In this document: positions 34,158 to 37,035 of the stretch, piece by piece
How the letters are laid out: every line of letters begins with the position of its first letter
Numbering within the stretch: the first letter of the stretch is position 1
NCBI GenBank assembly: GCA_030531425.1
Contig: JAUNNO010000007.1
Coordinates: 1-37,035 of the forward strand
DNA length: 37,035 bases
Source: a bacterium
Lineage (GTDB): Bacteria > Bacillota_I > Bacilli_A > RF39 > UBA660
Reading direction: 5' to 3'
The notes under the pieces: model-generated
The model's input: only the letters and a program-made list of their open reading frames with translations
Database searches by the model: none
What the model was told of the DNA's origin: nothing
Program-made: the position numbers and the translations under genes

Positions 34158-34958
34158 TTATACATCTTTTTTTATATAAAATCTACATAGTAATAAACTT
34201 ATTATACTTATTATAACTAAATATGAATTAAATATTAAAAAATTATAAGTAATTAATTTTAACATTAATATTATAGTTATATTAAGTGACATATGCATAA
34301 TTATTGGTGCTTTTAAAGTTTTATATTTTTCGTATAAATATATAAACATAAAACTTACTCCAAATGCATATACCATATCTATTATATTGGAGTGCATTAA
34401 ACTAAATATTAAACTACATAATATAATAGATGTCATAGGCTTATTAAAACTTTTTAATTTATTATATACTATGCCTCTAAAAAGTATTTCTTCTATTACG
34501 GGGCCAAGTATACCAGAACATACAAGCTGTATCATTAATGGGATATTACTAGGCTTATATGCATTAGTAAAATTAAATATATTATTTAAATTATAAATAG
34601 TTATATTATAAATTAATGATATACTTACACCTAATACTATAGGGAAAAATATATTTTTTACTTTAAAATTATTTTCTTTTTTATATTTTTTTAATATTTT
34701 ATAAAATATTGGAAACAAGATTATTAAAACTATTAGTATTATAAATATTGAATTATTAGTAATATAATTATTTAATTTTGTTTTATAATAATCTGTTTTT
34801 ATATATTTTAGAAATTCATTATTATCCATCGTTCCTTTTTCGGAATTATTAAATATACATACAAATATAAAATTAACAAAAGAATAGCCTATTGTAAATA
34901 CAACAGGCCAAATTAATGTTTTAATTAAATTTAATAAATATTTAAATTTATTTTTCAT
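34158..34958 (-). CDS. CPBP-family intramembrane metalloprotease
   Basis: 266 residues with about seven membrane segments. CPBP/Abi motifs: EEILFR (Glu156, Glu157, Arg161), then His189 in SLMHS, and a final segment with MHMSLN. These residues hold the metal in CPBP proteases, which act on prenylated or membrane substrates. It overlaps the stomatin gene end by 11 bases and shares its transcript. Confidence 0.9.
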   Translation of the reverse strand: MKNKFKYLLNLIKTLIWPVVFTIGYSFVNFIFVCIFNNSEKGTMDNNEFLKYIKTDYYKTKLNNYITNNSIFIILIVLIILFPIFYKILKKYKKENNFKVKNIFFPIVLGVSISLIYNITIYNLNNIFNFTNAYKPSNIPLMIQLVCSGILGPVIEEILFRGIVYNKLKSFNKPMTSIILCSLIFSLMHSNIIDMVYAFGVSFMFIYLYEKYKTLKAPIIMHMSLNITIILMLKLITYNFLIFNSYLVIISIISLLLCRFYIKKDV

Positions 34959-35835
34959 CTTTTATCATTTCTTTTATTGTAGTACCTAGTGTTGCAATAT
35001 TTTGTAAATCTGATGGAACGATAATTTTAGTTGCTTGACCATTAGCTAAATTTTCTAATGCTTCTAAACTTTTCATAGTTATTATTTTTTCATCTGGTTT
35101 TACTTCTTTAATTAATCTAATACCTTCTGCTTCAGCTTGTTTAATTTTAAGAAGTGCCTCAGCTTCACCTTCAGCTTCTTTTATTTGTGCTTGTTTTCTT
35201 GCTTCAGCTCTTAAAATTGAACTTTCTTTTTCTCCTTCAGCAATAAGTATAGCTGATTTCTTTTCACCTTCTGCTTTTAGAATTAATTCTCTTCTTTCAC
35301 GCTCTGCACGCATTTGTTTTTCCATAGCTTCTTGTATATCCCTAGGTGGAAGTATATTCTTAACCTCTACTCTATTTACTTTAATTCCCCAAGGATCAGT
35401 TGCTTCATCTAATATTGCACGCATTTTAGTATTAATAAGATCACGACTAGTTAGTGTTTCATCAAGTTCAAGCTCTCCTATTATATTTCTTAGAGTTGTT
35501 GCAGTTAAATTTTCAATAGCGTTTATAGGATTTTCTACACCATAAGTGTAAAGTTTAGGATCAGTTATTTGAAAATATACAACCGTATCTATTTGCATAG
35601 TTACATTATCTTTTGTTATAACTGGTTGTGGATCAAAATCTTTTACTATTTCTTTTAGAGAAACTTGATTAGCTATTCTATCTAAAAATGGTAACTTAAT
35701 ATGTAGTCCATTAGACCAAGTTTCCAAATAAGAACCTACCCTTTCTACTACATAAGCTTTTGCTTGTGGTACTATTTTAATATTTGGTATTACTAAAATA
35801 GCCACAATTATAAGAATAATAATTAAAATAGTCAT
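34948..35835 (-). CDS. SPFH/band-7 (stomatin-like) protein
   Basis: 295 residues. One N-terminal membrane segment, then an SPFH domain (KAYVVERVGSYLETWSNGLH..., PPRDIQEAMEKQMRAERERRE) and a long Ala/Glu/Lys coiled coil. Such proteins scaffold membrane microdomains. The gene starts with a TAATG overlap after the NfeD-like gene; NfeD-stomatin pairs are a well-known operon. Confidence 0.93.
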   Translation of the reverse strand: MTILIIILIIVAILVIPNIKIVPQAKAYVVERVGSYLETWSNGLHIKLPFLDRIANQVSLKEIVKDFDPQPVITKDNVTMQIDTVVYFQITDPKLYTYGVENPINAIENLTATTLRNIIGELELDETLTSRDLINTKMRAILDEATDPWGIKVNRVEVKNILPPRDIQEAMEKQMRAERERRELILKAEGEKKSAILIAEGEKESSILRAEARKQAQIKEAEGEAEALLKIKQAEAEGIRLIKEVKPDEKIITMKSLEALENLANGQATKIIVPSDLQNIATLGTTIKEMIKDEK

Positions 35836-36251
35836 TATTTTACCTCCTCTACTTTTAATTTTACTCCATCTATCGAAAGTACTTTAACAGTACTATCAAC
35901 CTTAATTGTTTTATCTGATATAGCAGTCCATCTTTTACCATCTACTTTTACTTCACCAGATTTATTTTTTGATATTTCTTCTGTTACAATAGCTTCCATG
36001 CCAATTACTCTATCTAAATTAGTTTTTTCATTATTTTTACCTATTAATTGTAATAAATATTTTCTAGTAGTAAATAAAAGTATCGTACCAAGTATAACAA
36101 ACACTAAAAATTCTATAAAATAACTATCTATAAATAAAGATAATATCAGTGATACAATAGCACTTGCTATATACCAAATTGTTACTAAATTTACTGTAGA
36201 TATTTCTATTAAAACTAAAACTATTACTATTCCAAGCCAAATCCAAGTCAT
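35835..36251 (-). CDS. NfeD-like membrane protein
   Basis: 138 residues: three to four membrane segments (about 5-70), then an OB-fold-like soluble end (about 80-138: GMEAIVTEEISKNKSGEVKVDGKRWTAISD). This is the short NfeD form without the N-terminal protease. It heads the operon with the stomatin-like gene from the promoter at 36268-36296. Confidence 0.9.
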   Translation of the reverse strand: MTWIWLGIVIVLVLIEISTVNLVTIWYIASAIVSLILSLFIDSYFIEFLVFVILGTILLFTTRKYLLQLIGKNNEKTNLDRVIGMEAIVTEEISKNKSGEVKVDGKRWTAISDKTIKVDSTVKVLSIDGVKLKVEEVK

Positions 36252-36267
36252 TTACATCACCACTATA

Positions 36268-36296
36268 ATTATACTAATTTTTTTAATTTTATTCAA
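36268..36296 (-). promoter_or_regulatory. Promoter of the NfeD-stomatin-CPBP operon
   Basis: TTGAAT (36296-36291), 17 bases, TATAAT (36273-36268) on the minus strand, just before the NfeD-like start. Confidence 0.75.
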
Positions 36297-36340
36297 TATT
36301 TTATTATATAAATTATTTTTTAAGTTTTAAAAGCAGTATA

Positions 36341-36389
36341 AAAAAATGAAGATTTTAAAGTGTTTTTATATACACTGATCTTCATTTTT
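36341..36389. terminator. Terminator after the partial prepilin-like gene
   Basis: aaaaatgaagat (about 36342-36353) pairs with atcttcattttt (36378-36389); the loop holds a second small stem gtgt/acac. A/T runs on both sides. Confidence 0.8.
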
Positions 36390-36479
36390 CTTCTATTTAT
36401 ATTTTGTGTTATTTATAAACTTATAATTATTAAATATTAACATAATAAAATTTGATTATTTGAAAAATAAATTTTAAAG

Positions 36480-37035
36480 TTAAATCATACTAAAGCAGCG
36501 AGAACTTCCATCATCATTAATTGTGCAAAAATAATCACGATAACGAGAAGTTACACTTGCGCCAGTTTCTTCTAGAACAATATTCCCATCAACACAATAA
36601 GAATAAGTAGAGCCAAAAGTACAACTAATTTCTAAATCTTGTAACTTTTTTAAAATTAACATATTTCCTGTATAATCACCTGGATCTTCTGCATATCCAT
36701 ATAATATAGCTTGATTTCCACCTTCAAGACAGTATTCCACTTCATTATGTACTGAACATGCATATGAATTTGTTACTATATTTGTATTATTTAGTTTAAA
36801 TTTTAGATAATAATTCTTATCAGTTGGGGCTGTTTGTGAATAGTCTTCTGGGCTAATTATACTATTTAATGATGGACCATTTACACTTCCTCCAGTATAC
36901 CACATATATACATATTTTTCTTGTACTTGTGGAGTTTTTGCTTCACCAAATATTAGTTTTCTATTTTCATCATAAGTTAGTGTATCTTTATCATTGTATG
37001 TTAAAAATGTTTCTGAAGTTTTGTCTATAGTACCA
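36480..37035 (-). CDS. Prepilin-like paralogue, 5' end cut by window
   Basis: The frame is open to the right edge (184 codons to the TAA-side end seen here). Its first visible part (GTIDKTSETFLTYNDKDTLT) matches residues of the prepilin-like protein at 32559-33707 in order and spacing. The rest differs: a Cys-rich beta-type domain with several Cys pairs (YACSVHNEVEYC, SCTFGSTYSYC, YFCTINDDGSSRC). So it is probably a second pseudopilin-like surface protein sharing the stalk but not the tip. The prepilin signal would lie outside the window. Confidence 0.75.
   Translation of the reverse strand, partial: GTIDKTSETFLTYNDKDTLTYDENRKLIFGEAKTPQVQEKYVYMWYTGGSVNGPSLNSIISPEDYSQTAPTDKNYYLKFKLNNTNIVTNSYACSVHNEVEYCLEGGNQAILYGYAEDPGDYTGNMLILKKLQDLEISCTFGSTYSYCVDGNIVLEETGASVTSRYRDYFCTINDDGSSRCFSMI

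Noticed and set aside
1-37035. Mycoplasma-type genetic code (TGA = Trp)
   Set aside because: Several genes end properly at TGA with overlapping starts, and conserved Trp residues use TGG.

Overview
The window is very AT-rich and reads with the standard code: TGA is a stop (for example the 53-codon gene ending at 3096 and the Hsp70 gene) and Trp is TGG. Low GC, strong AGGAGG-type ribosome sites, TTGACA/TATAAT promoters, sortases with sorting-signal proteins, a type IV prepilin-like protein and MnmA together suggest an uncultured gut-type member of the Bacillota (Bacilli/Mollicutes-related lineages). I cannot place it more exactly.

From 1 to about 26934 the DNA is one part of an integrative conjugative (ICE-like) element. 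The left part, almost all on the minus strand, reads from about 15.5 kb towards 1. It holds a small unknown gene, a Ser/Asn/Lys-rich membrane protein, a thioester/SpaA-repeat surface adhesin with its own sortase, an SSB-like protein, two unknown acidic proteins, an XRE regulator, a type IV secretion core (VirB2-like pilin, VirB6-like membrane protein, PrgI/VirB3-like protein, VirB4 ATPase, a second OB-fold protein and an M23 peptidase), a candidate oriT region full of inverted repeats, and a mobilisation operon (RHH protein, HTH protein, small accessory protein, MobL-type relaxase cut by the window edge). No integrase or VirD4 coupling protein is inside the window; they are expected to the left.

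From 15.7 to 19.4 kb is a regulatory zone: two promoter-hairpin-terminator units that look like small RNAs, two tandem-XRE regulators, one single-XRE regulator, a membrane-anchored degenerate receiver protein and palindromic operator candidates. From 19.1 to 25.9 kb is a five-gene minus-strand cargo operon: a Cdc48/Vps4-type AAA ATPase, an 821-residue non-canonical Hsp70, a zinc-ribbon helical protein, a 603-residue tail-anchored zinc-ribbon protein and a small DUF6804-like membrane protein. I know of no described system with this gene set, and it is the best candidate here for a new system (perhaps protein remodelling at the membrane, stress or defence). A replication-initiator/DnaD-like gene follows, and then the element stops inside dacA, of which only the 5' part survives, broken at the catalytic SxxK motif.

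From 27 kb to the right end are chromosome-like genes: a class B-like sortase with a vWA/MucBP-like surface protein, mnmA, a YhcC/TIGR01212 radical SAM protein, a prepilin-like protein and a partial relative of it at the right edge, an unknown small protein, and an NfeD-stomatin-CPBP protease operon.
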